Source: Hydractinia symbiolongicarpus
Lineage: Eukaryota; Cnidaria; Hydrozoa; Anthoathecata; Hydractiniidae
Length of the DNA stretch: 64,000 nt
Reading direction: 5' to 3'
NCBI RefSeq assembly: GCF_029227915.1
Contig: NC_079883.1
Location: 14,694,001-14,758,000 of the forward strand
Every line of letters starts with the position of its first letter. The stretch's first letter is position 1. The notes under the pieces are model-generated. The model was not told the DNA's origin. It worked only from the letters and a program-made list of their open reading frames with translations, and ran no database searches. A program made the translations under genes and the position numbers. Shown piece after piece: positions 63,199 through 64,000 of the stretch.

Positions 63199-64000
63199 TG
63201 ACGAACTTTACTTTGGATATATATTCGGTTAACAGTACGATATATCTCTGATATTATTTAATAGTGTTTCTATTTATCAAAAATCATTTTTTGATGTTTA
63301 AATACAAAAAACATTGCTTTTCATGCATATTAAAGCTCATTCGAGTTTCTGTTTCCTTCTGTTTTCTTTCAAAATGTCTCTTCAAACTTCCATGTTTGGC
63401 AGGGTGGACATTTTGAGCCAATTGTCAACTTTTTTATTGGAACGAATTTCTTAATTTTTTTAAATATAATAGCTATAGATTTAATTTAGAGCGTTGTGTT
63501 TTGTAGAACCATTATTTAGATATTTATTTTTTTTTTGTATTAGATATTTTTTCTCATCAGAATTTATCAACAATATTGTGTAACAACTCTCCTTAAATTT
63601 CTTAGTGGTAGGGAAATTTTCACCGGTAAGGCCAATCGCAAAAGGAAATATATTTCCGCGGGGATTCGCAATTGAGGTTCAACAATATTTTTCAACTTGA
63701 AACAGTTGTTTTGGAAAATTTTCTTATCGCTAACGGAATCTTATCTCATTTCAACGGACGGTTAAAAAAGTATGCGCATTTATTTAGGACACGATGTAGT
63801 GGTTTGTAGTCAATTATTGTTTTTTTTTGTAGCAATATTTTGGTTAGAAATTTGGCCATTAGTTCGCCCATTACTTTTCAAGTTCAACATGTTCTTATAT
63901 TCAAGTTTAGCATACATTTAGGTTGAGCATTATTTCATAGATAAGAATCTAGTGAAACATTCTCTGTTTTTTTTATTATTTTTTTTATTTCTTTGATTTC
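63199..64000. other. 3' flank of the DUF4246 gene
   Basis: Contains the probable 3' UTR, then AT-rich DNA with no gene recognised before the window ends. Confidence 0.5.
63329..63334 (+). promoter_or_regulatory. Candidate poly(A) signal of the DUF4246 gene
   Basis: ATTAAA about 130 nt after the stop, followed by a GT/T-rich stretch (GTTTCTGTTTCCTTCTG). Confidence 0.5.

Overview
The window is AT-rich, intron-rich animal DNA. Five protein-coding genes can be assembled from splice sites, reading phase and family similarity. The mix (ATG2, kinectin/p180, SPPL2, an orphan class A GPCR, a DUF4246 protein), the short introns with GT..AG borders and the many TTAA-flanked MITEs fit a cnidarian, probably a medusozoan. 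That assignment is inference; no ribosomal or mitochondrial marker is present.

Layout. 1-10537 (minus): N-terminal half of ATG2, 17 exons, running off the left edge. 10538-14954: gap between the head-to-head genes ATG2 and kinectin, holding a LINE fragment, a MITE fragment and two sets of hairpins. 14955-24242 (plus): a complete 22-exon kinectin/RRBP1-like gene. 24243-26444: tail-to-tail gap. 26445-38118 (minus): a complete SPPL2-type intramembrane aspartyl protease. It has a 30-nt signal-peptide exon more than 4 kb upstream and two mutually exclusive candidate last exons. Its first intron carries a three-level nest of mobile elements. 38119-43132: transposon-rich gap with a degenerate Ty3/Gypsy remnant. 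43371-44630 (minus): single-exon GPCR with a TATA box and poly(A) signal. 44731-61370: long gene-poor tract with Helitron-like ends, an AACAAT hexamer array, a second hAT-like MITE, a decayed Penelope-like element and a LINE scrap. 61383-63198 (plus): two-exon DUF4246 gene, a putative Fe(II)/2-oxoglutarate oxygenase family best known from fungi.

The genes do not form an operon or pathway. Three of them (ATG2, kinectin/p180, SPPL2) encode endomembrane proteins: ER-to-phagophore lipid transfer, an ER membrane coiled-coil receptor and an endolysosomal protease. I read this as coincidental neighbourhood.

The most interesting material is: (i) the alternative SPPL2 C-termini, one with an acidic dileucine sorting signal and its own AATAAA; (ii) the LINE-in-hAT-MITE-in-MITE nest with a perfect 8-bp target duplication; (iii) several near-perfect short-loop hairpins; (iv) the fungal-type DUF4246 gene. 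No RNA genes or CRISPR arrays were seen. Nothing here amounts to a clearly new defence or mobile system.
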